A stretch of DNA of 64,000 bases from Panaeolus papilionaceus (lineage: Eukaryota > Basidiomycota > Agaricomycetes > Agaricales). The position numbers were made by a program, and so were the translations under genes. The DNA lies in NCBI GenBank assembly GCA_015501605.1, contig JADNRZ010000027.1, positions 496,001 to 560,000 of the forward strand, read 5' to 3'. This document shows, in pieces, positions 11,271-22,024 of the stretch. Below the pieces are notes generated by a model. The model was not told the DNA's origin. It made no database searches and worked only from the letters and a program-made list of their open reading frames with translations. The stretch's first letter is position 1; each line of letters opens with the position of its first letter.

Positions 11271-13030
11271 TTACCCAGCCCCCTCGACCACCGAAGACCC
11301 AACCATCACCTCCCTCTTCACCGAAAACAAATCCGTCAACGTGTCTAGATCTGAAGCCAAACCAGGAGGGTTAGGAGCGAAGCCTCGGTTGACGTCGGCG
11401 CAGTTGAGGGCTTTGGAGGCGGAGAGGGAGAGGGAGGTTGTGAGGGGGCGGAGGAGGTGCAGTGAGGGTTGGGAGGGGATGTTGAGGAAGTTAGATGGTG
11501 GCGAGGGTGAGGGTGAGGGAGCAGGTGGGGGGGATGACGAGAGATGATGGAAGCTAAGAAACTGGTTGATATGTTTAGAGGGACGCGGAATTTATTCTTG
11601 ACGAGTCAAGTATGTCTCCCTTTTTTCTCTTCTCTTCTTCCCCGTCCGTTTTTTAAGACCCCGTGCTCATAAAATTGTGGTATATGACAGTCTAATCCCT
11701 TCGCTGCCATGTCCCCTTGTAGTCGGATGAGAAAACGCGTGGAGATGAAGGCTGATGAGGATCGGCTGGCAGATCGGTTGCAGCTTGATATCGGTATGTC
11801 ACTTTCCTTTTTGCTTCCTTCGCCTCCTCTTCTCCCTGTTTGTGCTTCTCCCAACCTCATTATCCCTCTCCCTTGCCCCTACTTTTTACACTTAAATTAC
11901 ACTAGAAGTTAAATCACGTACTAACGAAAATACCCACCTATACAGAACAAGACTCCGTCGCATGATGAAATACCAAATCAGCAGGTGTTACTGTTTAGAA
12001 TTGTTTCGTTTGACAATTGGTTGAGGCTGTTTATGCAGGTCAGTAGTGGTTTTTTACTTCTTTCCCAGTCTCGTACCCTATACCAACACATATTTCTGTA
12101 GCACTGCTTCATTCTGATGAAACGAGGTCAATATGATGTCGCTGAAGAAATCCTGCGGCATATCATGGTATCCAACGCGTATCCACCACAAGATCGTCAA
12201 AAGTCAATCCGTATCGCATTAATTAGTACGTGCCCCCCCAATTTTTCTCTCTCTTTCAACTCTCACTTATGCAACCCACAGCATGCAGCATCTTCGCGGC
12301 GACCCGACGTCGTCGTGGAACACGCCCGCAAGCTCATCACGCAACATCAATTCAAGAACAAGCCTCTCAGGATCCTCATTGCCCCCCCGAGCGGGTTTAA
12401 ACTCACAAATAGCTTCATCACGTCGACACTGCAGAAGCATTTTTTGGGGAGATGAAGCTTTCGGATACGACCATGAAGAACCCTGGGATTTTGGGATGGA
12501 ATGGGTTGAATAGGCGGTATGCAGCGACTGCGACAACACCGGGTGCGGCGGGGAGGAGGAGGAATGAGGATGGGGTGTAGGAGGAGGAAGATGACGATGA
12601 GATACCTGCGCCAAGACATCGGCGAATGTGGATGGCGCATTTAGGATTCCGACAAAAAAAAAAAATCCTGTTATCGTTGCGAGATATGGGCAGATTTCTA
12701 TGGCTGCAAAGCTTTACGTGCTGTTTGTAAGTTTTCTTGCGCTTAAATTACTCGGTATCCTTCATCTCTAATCCAATCCAGTCCACCTCATCCACGCCTA
12801 TGACTCCTACCCCAACAATCTCATGATCTGCTTCTGTCTTGCCATCGCCTCAATAGGGTGGGCCATGCAGCATCAATATGACAACAGCACCACCGTGTCG
12901 TGCAGGCGATGGCGTCCATGACGAAATACCGCAACTGCGGGGAACGACGACGGCGAGGTGGAGTATAATTTTGCGAGAACATTTCATCAGCTTGGGTTGA
13001 ATTCGCATGCAGTGAGCATTGTGAGAAGGC
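11271..13030 (+). repeat. C2 internal duplication, second copy
   Basis: It starts exactly where 'FHQLGLY' joins 'PAPSTTEDPT', with the reading frame kept across the joint. It carries its own 'RLTSAQLRALEAERE' linker (11390-11440), 'ADEDRLADRLQLDI' (11750-11793), 'KRGQYDVAEEILRHI' (12120-12165) and a decayed C-terminal TPR block ending 'FHQLGLNSHAV' (12985-13017). An A-rich run near 12652-12664 and a stop near 12580 break it. Confidence 0.8.
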
Positions 13031-13506
13031 GTTGGAGTTGGCTAAACAGTGAGTGGCGTTCAATCATTTATTTCACTTGTTTTGCTCTTCGCATTTTAAA
13101 TTGTTCACAGATGATTATATTCTTAGGACAACCTGTTTGCAACAGAACCGGCATTTAATTTGTCTTGTATTTTAGTCCTGTACCATTCGCCAATATGTTG
13201 TATAGGAAGTGGCTGTCTTTGTGATCACACTGACTACTTGTTATTTTCACATCAATAATTATTCCTTTTTTATTTTTCACCTGCATTGTCTCATGCACCT
13301 TAATTTTCATATGGCCTCCCATAATAAACTGGCCTCTGACATGTACTCGAAATCAACAATGTCATACAAGTACATATCTTCACAATGAAAGGTTACATAT
13401 ATTATATACAAGAGACAAAATAGCCAGTGATCTTGAAGCCTGAAGTTCAAACTTGAATCAATGACAATGTTGTAGCACCTGATTGTCAATAGAGACTTAC
13501 CAGGAA

Positions 13507-14756
13507 TCAGTCGGAAGCTCTGTGCTTGAATAGCTTGCTTCCCCACTCTTTCGCTCTGTTGGTTGATTGGGCAGCAGGTTCCAGGGAAGGGGTAGGATCA
13601 GGGGGTGTTCCAAGTGTACGCAACTCGTCCTCAAACTTGGTGATTAGCATCTGCACCTCCTTGAGTTGTGCAATCAATATAGCTTTGAGTTCATCTAATT
13701 GCTCCACTGTTGCCATCTGAAGCTCTGACTGAATGCTGGCTTGCTGTATTTGAAGGTTGCCAATCCGTGTTTGGAGGTCATTGTAGATGTGTGAGGCGAA
13801 TGGTGTTTCTTGAAGGGGAAGATGAATAGAGTTCTGGATGCTGAAACGAGCAGCAGCTGGGTATTGCTGATAAGTACTGTCTAAAATAGTCAGAGCTGAC
13901 TCTTGTGTGTTATGAAACTTGACAATCTTGGCTCCTTTGGCAATGCAATCCTGATGAGCATCATGGGTGTACTGTAAGGTGAATATTCTGAGAATGTCCT
14001 GAGAGCAACATACCTTCCAAATCTCATTACAAAGCTGGCTGAAATTTCCTTCTGCACGCCTCCTTGTGTTTTCATTCCAAATTGAGTCCCACATTGTAGA
14101 AACAACAGTGACTCTCCCTGCTGACCCAGGCCCTGTCAATGCCTCAAAAGTCCGCAGAACCTGTCTTTGGCTTCCAGGCAAATGCGGGTGATTGATAGGA
14201 GTGTGATACAGAATGCGGAATGCATATAAATCTCTAATATTGAAGTCAGCAAGTGCTTCTAAAATGAGAGACAACTGGAAATTACAACTTTGTTTGAATC
14301 ATATCTTTTAACATGGAAACTATGCTCATCGCAGATATTTTACTATCAGCAAAGCCGGGCACATCCACTAAGTAAATGGGATACCCCGATGGCGTGACCA
14401 CATTTATAATTCGATATATTGATACAGATTGTGTGAACCCCTCCAGCTTATCACTGGAGAGACCGAGTGAGGGGTTTGATGCGACTGCTTCTATGAACTA
14501 CCCAGAAGATATTGAAGTTGACTGAAAATAGTGATCGTAATACAACTCACACTACTCTTCCCTGACCCAGTCGGACCAAGTAGTCTATGTGTACAGGTAT
14601 GAGTTGCAATCTCGGCATAGTATTATTGTGCATTTACACATATACAATAAAACCGTCAATCCTGTCAATCCCGAATTTTGAGACCCTTTCTACTGATACA
14701 GCTCCAAGGACCTTGATTTTCTTGAGCTTGGTTGCAAAATCCGGGATCGTAGACAT
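13507..14756 (-). CDS. G1: P-loop GTPase (fungal G-domain protein), probably near intact
   Basis: This is a multi-exon gene convergent to C2. Walker A 'GPTGSGKSS' lies at 14551-14577. An intron follows, then an exon with the DxPG box 'DVPGFADS' (14342-14365). The next exon (to 14274) has 'LYHTPINHPHLPGSQRQVL' and the G4-like 'VTVVSTMWDSIWNENT'. A short intron (GTATGT donor, near 13945-14010) precedes 'AKGAKIVKFHNTQESA'. A coil-like C-terminal part ends 'KHRASD' at 13510. That intron happens to have no stop in frame here. The proposed first exon starting 'MSTIPDFATKLKK' at 14756 is tentative, and one splice junction near 14280 could not be closed by eye. The linker before the end is shorter than in G2-G4. 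The family binds GTP/ATP; the cellular role is not known to me. Confidence 0.75.
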
Positions 14757-14989
14757 CAGAATGAAGCAGTAGGTGGTAAGTGCGAAGGGGAGTGTTGATG
14801 AGTTGTAGTCAAGATGGATGGATGAGCGCACCGAACAAGGCTGCTTTTGTCGGACGTGCATGAGTCGGCCTCGTGGGGTTCTCGTGATTAGCCTTCATGC
14901 TGATTGGGTGATCATATAAATAGTCTTTAATTGAAAATTCATTAATTATGCCCAGATACCTGATCACGAAATATAAAAACCCAAAATCA

Positions 14990-16120
14990 ACACCGAGGTT
15001 CAAGTAGCCACTCGATATAACCATCTCAGCACTAGGTCTCCTAGCGTCTCCCCCTCCTGCTCGCCTTGTCCCTCAACCTCAACCTCCTTACCCAACGCAC
15101 AGGAAGACACCGAGCCCGAACAGGAAAAAAAAACGGAGAGGGAGAGGGAAAAGACGAAGACCTCACAACAACCTCAAAAGCACCCCTCACAGCATCCACC
15201 CACTTCTCCCGGTTCTCAGCCGACCGAGACTGCAGGGACTGTTCAATGTGGATGACGTCGCCTCTTGCTCCCTACTCTCTTCAATTTCGGTGCTGCTTGT
15301 CGTGTCGGAGATTCGGGGATTGGTGTCGTAAATCCCAGTATTCATTTCGTCAGATCCACCGAGGTACGATGATTCGAATCCAAGCTCACCCCGTCCCGCC
15401 CTCGCCTCCGTCGAACATACCTCTCCCCTCTCGACTTCATTTGTGTAGCTCCCGAATACGTTCTTCGTGGCTGTGACGATGCAGGGAGGGTTGAGATTGT
15501 ATATTGTCTCTCGTCCCTTTCCGATTCGCCTTTCTCTCGCTGCCTATTCCCTTGTCTCTAACATCGACTTCTTCTTGTCGGCTTGCGGTAGGGTGAGGAG
15601 AAAGGGATAATGAGATATGGGGGAAGAGGAGAAGAAAGGTGATGAAGAGGGATGAGTACAGGCGCTTGATAGCCTGTGGACGTGGAGAGGTGTAAAATGC
15701 GATTGAATGAGGTGATGAACTTGTTCATCATCATCGTGGATTATTAACCATGTATTCATTGATTGATTTGCACCAACATCACAATATACAACCAGTATAA
15801 AACGACGCACCTATTCCCGTTGAAATAAACACATCATACTCAACACACGTCCTCTCTCTTTTCGCGTAGAACTGTCTAAACACGCACTTTGAAGGCGGAC
15901 AAACGCGCGGCTGGACGTATTGCCAGGCGTGGATTTGTAGAAAGGTGGTTAAAAAGGGTTCTTTCTCTTCAGAGGGGTGCGAATATTTAGATTACTTCTT
16001 GGTTCTGTTTGAATCGAGATAGAGAGGGGGGGAACGAGAGAGAACGAGAAAATAGGGGAGGCGAGGAAGAGGAAGGAGATTTTAAAATAGCTACATATGT
16101 CATTATGCGCCAGATCCGTC
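14990..16120 (-). pseudogene. D3: 3' part of the divergent gene relic upstream of C3
   Basis: This is a type A relic. The block related to 'ENWEKWVDAVRGAF' is near 15165-15235 and is preceded (to its right on +) by the Ser/Glu-rich stretch. The element that reads CTAAAAATAG in other copies is mutated here (about 16080-16110). The type B 5' block is deleted. Bases 16120-16409 are the TFIIIC leader region and hold nothing else I can support. Confidence 0.35.
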
Positions 16121-16409
16121 ATCCAATAATTCCCCCTAACCCTCTATGCTTCACATAGATATAGAAAGTAATCAACCGTCTACAAAGTTCAACTACAGAA
16201 ATATATCATGATCATGGAGGGAGCATAGACATGACTGAGGCTTGCGATGAATGAATGACTGTCGGTGATGGGTGATGGGTGATGGCATCAGCGGCCTGTC
16301 TACTCCAGTTGGAATTGATCTCTTCTTCTTCCTTGATGTCCACCACCACAACCACTGCGGCGACAAATGTCATTTATGTCATGCTCTAACTCAAAGTTAA
16401 CTTGTTAAA

Positions 16410-19400
16410 ATGAATATTACAAGCGATTTAGACGAAGATATTGTCGGTATGCTCCGTGTCATTACGCTTCACACTGTTCACCCATCCTTGTTTTGTTCTG
16501 CATAGATTGGAACCCTAACTCGCTCTCAGATCCTGCGTCAGAGGGATCCGACTCTGACTCTGACTCGGGTTCAGGCTCGGAATCAGGAGTGACGAGTCTA
16601 AAGAACCCACGAGTGAGAAGGGAGGAGAGGTAGAAGTGAGAGCACGGGGTGGGATTCAGGGTGGTTTCGAGTATGTGTTCTGGTCTTTGCTCCCTCTTTT
16701 TTCTGTTCGTCTTCTACTCTTGTGCTCAACCTCTCTTCCATATGCCTCCTTTTCTCCCATTACCTTCAATTTACCCTATCCATAAATTAAATGAAATAAA
16801 ACAATCCCCACTAACCTTGTCTCTCCTCTCCCTAGTCCTTGTCATTTCATCGCCTGTTCTCGCCCATTCCTCCTTGGCCCTTCGCTTTCGTTTCTCTCAT
16901 CTCTTTCCTTTCATTCTCCTATATTTTCTCTCTCATCCTCCCTTTTCCCTCTTCGCCCTTTTCTGTATCTTGTCCCCCCTTTCGTCGTTTGTCCCTCTTG
17001 AAGAAGCCTAAACTGATGAAACTATCAGGCCAGTAGTTGTATGTGCTGCTGCAAACAGCAGCGAATATGAAGAATATCGACGAATTAAGGGATGCGGCGG
17101 ATATTTATGAGCATCGTGAGTGTTTTGTTGTGATCATTATTGGAAGGTTAGGCTTTTTCGGTATTTTCTGTAGCTGCATTTTGTTCGTCCTTGAACAGGG
17201 TTGGTATCTGGTGTTTGAATGACGATATTTTCGCGTCTTGCTTTGGACGGCGTTCTTTGGGTCCCTTTTTTCGTCTTTTTTTTCTTTCTGGGCTTGTATT
17301 TCGTGACGCATGGATGAATGGTATCTTTGGCAAGGTTTCAAGTCCGTTGTATTCCCTTCGCAAAAATCCTGGTGTGTCAACGCGATCTTGCGTTTAGCAA
17401 ATTTCCGGCTGCTGGGCCCTTCGGTTGCTTTACGCTCAACGTGCTCTCCTGGCATCGTTGCAGATGACAGCTTTACACGACATACATCCTACATTCTCTC
17501 GAATTTCATTTGGTTTAGTTTGATGCACGGCACTTTATGTTGTCTCGTGCACTTTCTCCTTTTCTCCCTTTCTCCCTCAATTCACACCGCTTACCATACC
17601 CAATTTACAGTATATCTGGCAAACTCAATGAATAAAAACGCTAAAATGGAATTATCGGCAATATACGAGATATCGGGAGAGACGAGGACGGCTTTGAAGT
17701 TGGTATGTGAAGGTACATTCGCCTTCTTACTCTCGCCTCTCCCTTCGTTCTGTATTTAGCCCTCCTTCCATCCACTGGTCATAGGTTCCCGCAAGAAGTG
17801 CAAAATCGGACCCACCATTCCATCCTCAGGTACCCCCGCCCCCTCAACCACCGAAGACCCAACCACTACTTCCCTCTTCGCCGAAGCCAAATCCCTGAAC
17901 ATGTCCGAAGTCAAACCAAGTACAGGTGTGAAACCGAGGTTGACGCCGACACAGCTGAGGGCGTTGGAGGTGGAGAAGGAGAAGGAGGCTGTGAGGGGTG
18001 GAGGCGGTACTATGAGGTTGGGAGGCAATGTTGAAGGAGGTAGATTATGATGAGAGAGACGAGGAATCTCTTTTTGACGAGTCAGGTGAGTGACCTTTTC
18101 AGCTCTTTTCCTTTTCAAAAAGCATCGCTGACGAACTTGTGATGTATACGATTAGTCTAATCCCTGCGCTGGCATGTTCCCCCATAGTAGGATGACACAT
18201 AGAGACGGAAGCTGATGAGGATAGGATGGCGGATCGGTTGCAGCTTGATATTGGTGGGTTGCGTTCCCTTTTCTTTTTTGCCTCCTTTGCGTCCGCTCCT
18301 CCCTCTTCGTGCCTCTACAAACCCCATCGTTCCTCTCCCCTTGCCCGAACTTTTACACGAAATTACACCAGAAATTCAAATCACGTACTAACCAAAATAC
18401 CCACCAATACAGAACGACAATCGCTCGCCCGATGAAATACCAAATCAGCGGGTGTTACTGTGTTCAGAGGCGTTCCGTTTGATGATTAGCTGAGTTTATG
18501 CAGGTACGTTGGCGGATGTTTTATTTCTCTTTTGTATTCTCTTCACGTCTCATACCCATACCGACACACCCTTTCACAGTAATGCTTCGTGGACGTCGCT
18601 GAAGGAATCCTGAGGCATATCAAACACAAGACCATTAAATTCAATTCATAATCGCGTTGATCAGTATGACCATCCCTTCTCTTTTTCCTCTTTCCTCTCT
18701 CACCCGCGCAACCCACAGCACGCAGCGTCCTCGCCGAGCAACCTGACTTCGTCGTGGAACAAGCCCGCAAACTCATCACGACGGCATCAATCCAACAACG
18801 AGCATCTCAGGATTCTTCTCGCAACCGTCGCGAGCGGGCTTAGCTCATGGATAGCTTTATTACGTCGACACTGCAGAAGGGAATTGACGCTTTTGGATAC
18901 AGCTGTGAGGAATCCTGGAATACTGAGGTGGAATGGCTTGAGTAGGCAGTATGCGGCTACTGCAACTACGCTGGGTGCGGCGGAGAAGTGGACTGAGGAT
19001 GGGGATGAGTTGGAAGAGGATGATGAGGCGCTTGCGCCACCGAGGCAGGGGTTGATGCGACGGCGACGACGACCGTGGATCGTGCACCTCAGATTCCGAC
19101 CAAAGAGAATCCTATTATTGTATTTGTGGAGCTGCGAAGAGCTGCCAAAGTGCCATTTGTGAGTTTCCTCTGTTTCTAAATTACTCATTATCATTCATCC
19201 CTAATCCAACATAATTTATAATCCAGTCTATCTCTATGCCTACGACTACTACCCAAACGACCATAGTTTGCCTCTGTCTCGCCATCGCCTCAATGGGGCG
19301 GGCTATACCGCACCAGTCCAACAAGAGGCACCACCTCGTTGTGCAAGCCGTGCAAGCGATACCACAAGCTGTGGGGAACAACGGCGGTGGGGGTATGAGA

Positions 19401-19690
19401 GGTGGGGTGTGATTTTGGCAGAACGTTTCATCAGCTTGGCTGCTTGTTGTGGGGTGAAGCATTACGAGAAGGTGTTGGAGTTGGCTGAACAGGTGGGGGT
19501 GAGTGCCTTCATTTATTCATTTATTCATTTACTCGTTTTCCTCTTGGCATTTTGATTCGTTAACTGATGACAACGTTCTTAGGATACCTTTTGGCAAGAG
19601 AAGCGGGTTTAATTTTCCTGTATTTTCGTATTCACTGGTGCTGTACCGCTCGCCGATGCCTCGTATGGGAAGCGGTTATATTTGTATTAT
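16410..19690 (+). pseudogene. TFC4: C3: TFIIIC tau131-like pseudogene, type A
   Basis: Blocks: ATG exon (16410-16446), acidic exon (16506-16660), then the intron-to-intron deletion joint near 16826-16845. Next come 'MKNIDELRDAADIYEH' (17067-17116), 'NAKMELSAIYEISGE' (17611-17710), linker (17785-18050), 'MADRLQLDIG' (18226-18255), 'VLAEQPDFVVEQARKLI' (18724-18780), the long exon (18884-19160), 'AYDYYPNDH' (19227-19265) and C-terminus (19583-19690). The first TPR exons are missing. The 'RGQYDVAEEIL' exon is cut down to a short piece (18580-18665), and a frameshift follows 'ARKLI'. Product and role as for C1. This copy donated, or shares, the middle part of C9. Confidence 0.87.
17150..17530. other. 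Conserved intronic element in C3
   Basis: It is in the same position and has the same core (17330-17420) as in C1. The - strand is open for 116 codons (17105-17455), and the + strand is open for 149 codons (17310-17759), running on through the next TPR exon in another frame. Confidence 0.45.
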
Positions 19691-19977
19691 CACTGTCGCT
19701 CTTTTGGCTGTGCATATTGTTATTGCTTTTCATTTTCACTGCCCCTTGCCTGTATACGTTCATTATCATCAGCCTCCCATAATAATATGAACTCTTGACA
19801 TGTCCTCGAAATCAACGATGTCATAATTCTGTTATCTTCAAAATCACGGTTTACATATAAATCTATAAAAGTGACAAGTGCAGTAGTACATGGTTAAACC
19901 AGAAGCTTGAAGTCCAAACTTGGATCAGCAACGTTGTTGTACGACCTCATCACGAAATACAAACCCAAAATCAAAAC

Positions 19978-21660
19978 CTAAGAGCCCCTATACAGTTCCC
20001 TCAGCGGTATACCACTAATTTCCTGTGGCTGTCTTTCTCTCTCATAGCCCTGCTCCACCCACAACGCGGTCTCATAGGACGGAGCGAAAGAGGTGGACGA
20101 AAGAGAGGAAGACCCCCCAATAACCTCAAAAGCACCTCTCACAGCATCCCATCCACCTCTCCCAGTTCTCAACGGACCGAGAGCGCGGGGACTGTTAGAT
20201 GTGGTTAAGATGGCCGGCTCGTCCACTACGCCGGTTTCCCCGTCCAGAAGCCCAAGATTAGATTGCGGAACGTCTTTGCCTGTGTCACGACCAGACTGAA
20301 GAGCATCCCCTCCAACACACCTCCCCCCCTCCCGACTCCATTTAGGTGGCGCCCGACTACGTCCTTCGTAGCCGTGAAGATGCAGGGGGATGTGGCGGGG
20401 GTTGAGATTGTATATCTCTGTTGTTTTTCATTTTTGTCTCGCTCCCAATTCCCCTTGTCGATTTTGTTCTCGACTTCGTTTTCGTTTGTGTTTTATCGGC
20501 CTGCAGTGGATTGAGGAGATGGGGACGAGGACAGACGAGGGGAAGAGACAGGAGATGAGGAGGAGAAAGTGGCAGTGAGGGAAGAGTACAGGTGCTTGAT
20601 AGCCCGTGGATACAGGGAGGTATAAAATACGATCGAGGTGGTGAAAAGCCTGTACTCAACGTCAATTTAGTCAACCATTTTCTCGATACCCTCCATATCC
20701 AGGGTAAAAATGTACATGAAAACAAATAAATGCACTTAATTCCGTATATATAAACACATCATCCCCAACACGCGTCCTCTGTCCCTTCCCGTGGAACTGT
20801 ATAAACGCGCACTTGGAGGCGGAACATCCGCGCTACTGGGCCTATTGCCATGTGTGGATTTGGAGAGAGGTGCTGAAGGAGGGTTCTTTCTGTATGAATT
20901 AGATTAGATTATATTCCGTTTTATGCGATCGAGAGATTTAGAGAGAGAGATAAGAGAAGGGAGGGAGACGGAGACAAGGAAGGGAAAAGGAAGGGAAGGA
21001 AGCTAAAAATAGCCACATACGTCATTACGTGCGGGATCCGTAGTCCAACGCTTCCCTCCCTCCTCGAACAAACCCGCTCTCCACTAAACACCCTGTCCTC
21101 GCCCGTCCAGCTATACTCAAATACCGTGCCCCCGTGCTCGGGAACAGGGCAGCTGCCTGTTCCACGGTGCCGAGATCGCAGCGCGGGTGAAGGGCGCCTA
21201 CGTGGATGTCTCGTGCCGAGGAGGGGGGAGCGGAGGGGGTTATGGGGGTGCCCCAGGATTTGGAGGAGTTGTGCTTGGTCACAGGAAGGGGAGGAATGAG
21301 AAGAGGAGATGGAGGAAGGAGGCGAGAAGAGCTGAAAGGGTATACAGCAGAGGCATTGGTGGTTGTGGGGGCAGGATATGGGGAGATACCGGTAGGCATT
21401 TATGGAGTGTCGAGAGGTGGGAGGCGTGGAGGAGCTCCATTGAGGGATCGGGATGTCGTACTGTATGTTTTGATAGGAAGAATTATGGTGTTGACCACGT
21501 TCTGGACGCGCTTATAATAAGCGCGTTGGTCGACGCGATGGTGATTGAGCTTGATTGGAACGCGAAGCGGAAGGGTCTTAAGGTCATTCATAACCGACCA
21601 GAGTGGATTGAATGGGCAGGGGGGAATGAACGAAATAGGGTTATCACCGCTGCCCAATAC
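19978..21660 (-). pseudogene. D4: divergent gene relic upstream of C4 (full type B form)
   Basis: The gene is unrecognised. From 5' to 3' on the - strand: an Arg/Ser/Thr-rich start region (21660-21400) that looks like a mitochondrial presequence; a Pro/Ser-rich stretch; 'GTVEQAAALF' (about 21130-21170); a GTATGT donor-like site near 21020; a purine-rich stretch on + (20930-21000) that would be intron; a Ser/Glu-rich exon; and the 'ENWERWM' block (20125-20195). An in-frame stop and a frameshift precede the last block. The + strand also carries a 216-codon open frame (21187-21837) with Gly/Arg-rich composition, so the strand is not certain. The copy is nearly identical to D6. Bases 21660-22024 are flank with no supported gene. 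Confidence 0.4.
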
Positions 21661-22024
21661 AACTCAGAAATAACGAACATACCTTATAATAATTCAAATT
21701 TCAAACTAAAACCCCTGGGCTTCATACAGAATAAATATAGAAACAAGTCCACAGCCAACATGGTTCAACTACGATGTATGATTATGATACTGTATCATGG
21801 TCGGAGCATAGACATGCCTGTGGCTTGCGATGGATGACCTTCACCAATAACGTTAGATAAAAAGCGGAATGTGCCTCGCCGGCGGCGCGGAATGCCTGTC
21901 TAATCCTGATTTGGTCTTGAACTCACGTTTGTCTTCTTCGACGCCCACCACAACCACCACCGCGATGACGACTTAAACTTATTTATTTCATGCTCTAACG
22001 AAATCTTGAGCTTTAACTGTTGAA

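Larger units (their letters stand above)
7226..13224 (+). pseudogene. TFC4: C2: TFIIIC tau131-like pseudogene with duplicated C-terminal half
   Basis: This is the fullest N-terminus in the window. Blocks: ATG exon with an early in-frame stop (7226-7262); acidic exon in frame with 'NPNTLSDPALEESD' (7328-7480); 'GLTIEQQEAQYKDDL' (about 7745-7790); first TPR with 'TYVDNNLHEAI' (7905-8100); 'LHWLAFARIKMGD' (8155-8195); 'CFEKEAYEDVNVIYQLL' (8205-8355); 'MNNIGEPRDSADVYEH' (8697-8745); linker (9540-9775); 'ADEDRMADRLQLDI' (10029-10071); 'AEEILWYI' (about 10340-10450); long exon (10505-10970); 'VYLLHAYDYYTNDP' (11042-11200). At about 11271 'FHQLGLY' runs straight into a second copy of the linker. The rest of the C-terminal half is then repeated to 'MLYRKWLSL' (13224). 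Several stops and frameshifts follow. Expected family length is about 1000 residues. Identity is firm, function unlikely. Confidence 0.88.
1..14756. repeat. Higher-order repeat unit 1 (rearranged): C1 - GTPase tail - C2 - G1
   Basis: This is the leftmost and most irregular unit of the array. It contains the monomers C1 and C2, both TFIIIC-like, a short 3' remnant of the GTPase gene between them, and a GTPase gene (G1) at its right end. Bases 1-60 align with the DNA just outside the first exon of the GTPase genes in the other units (compare 14757-14820 and 40997-41060). The window therefore begins close to a unit boundary, and the array probably continues to the left. C1 has a type A 5' part and a type B 3' part, and C2 carries an internal duplication, so this unit has had more rearrangement than units 2-4. 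Confidence 0.75.

Noticed and set aside
15360..15390. TTCGAATCC resembling a tRNA B box (also near 28490, 41620, 55160)
   Set aside because: There is no matching A box or foldable acceptor stem. The bases fit the - strand relic frame 'FESSYL', and type B copies lack the motif.
20930..21000. Purine-rich tract as a triplex or origin signal
   Set aside because: It is more simply the polypyrimidine-rich intron part of the - strand relic, and it recurs with it.
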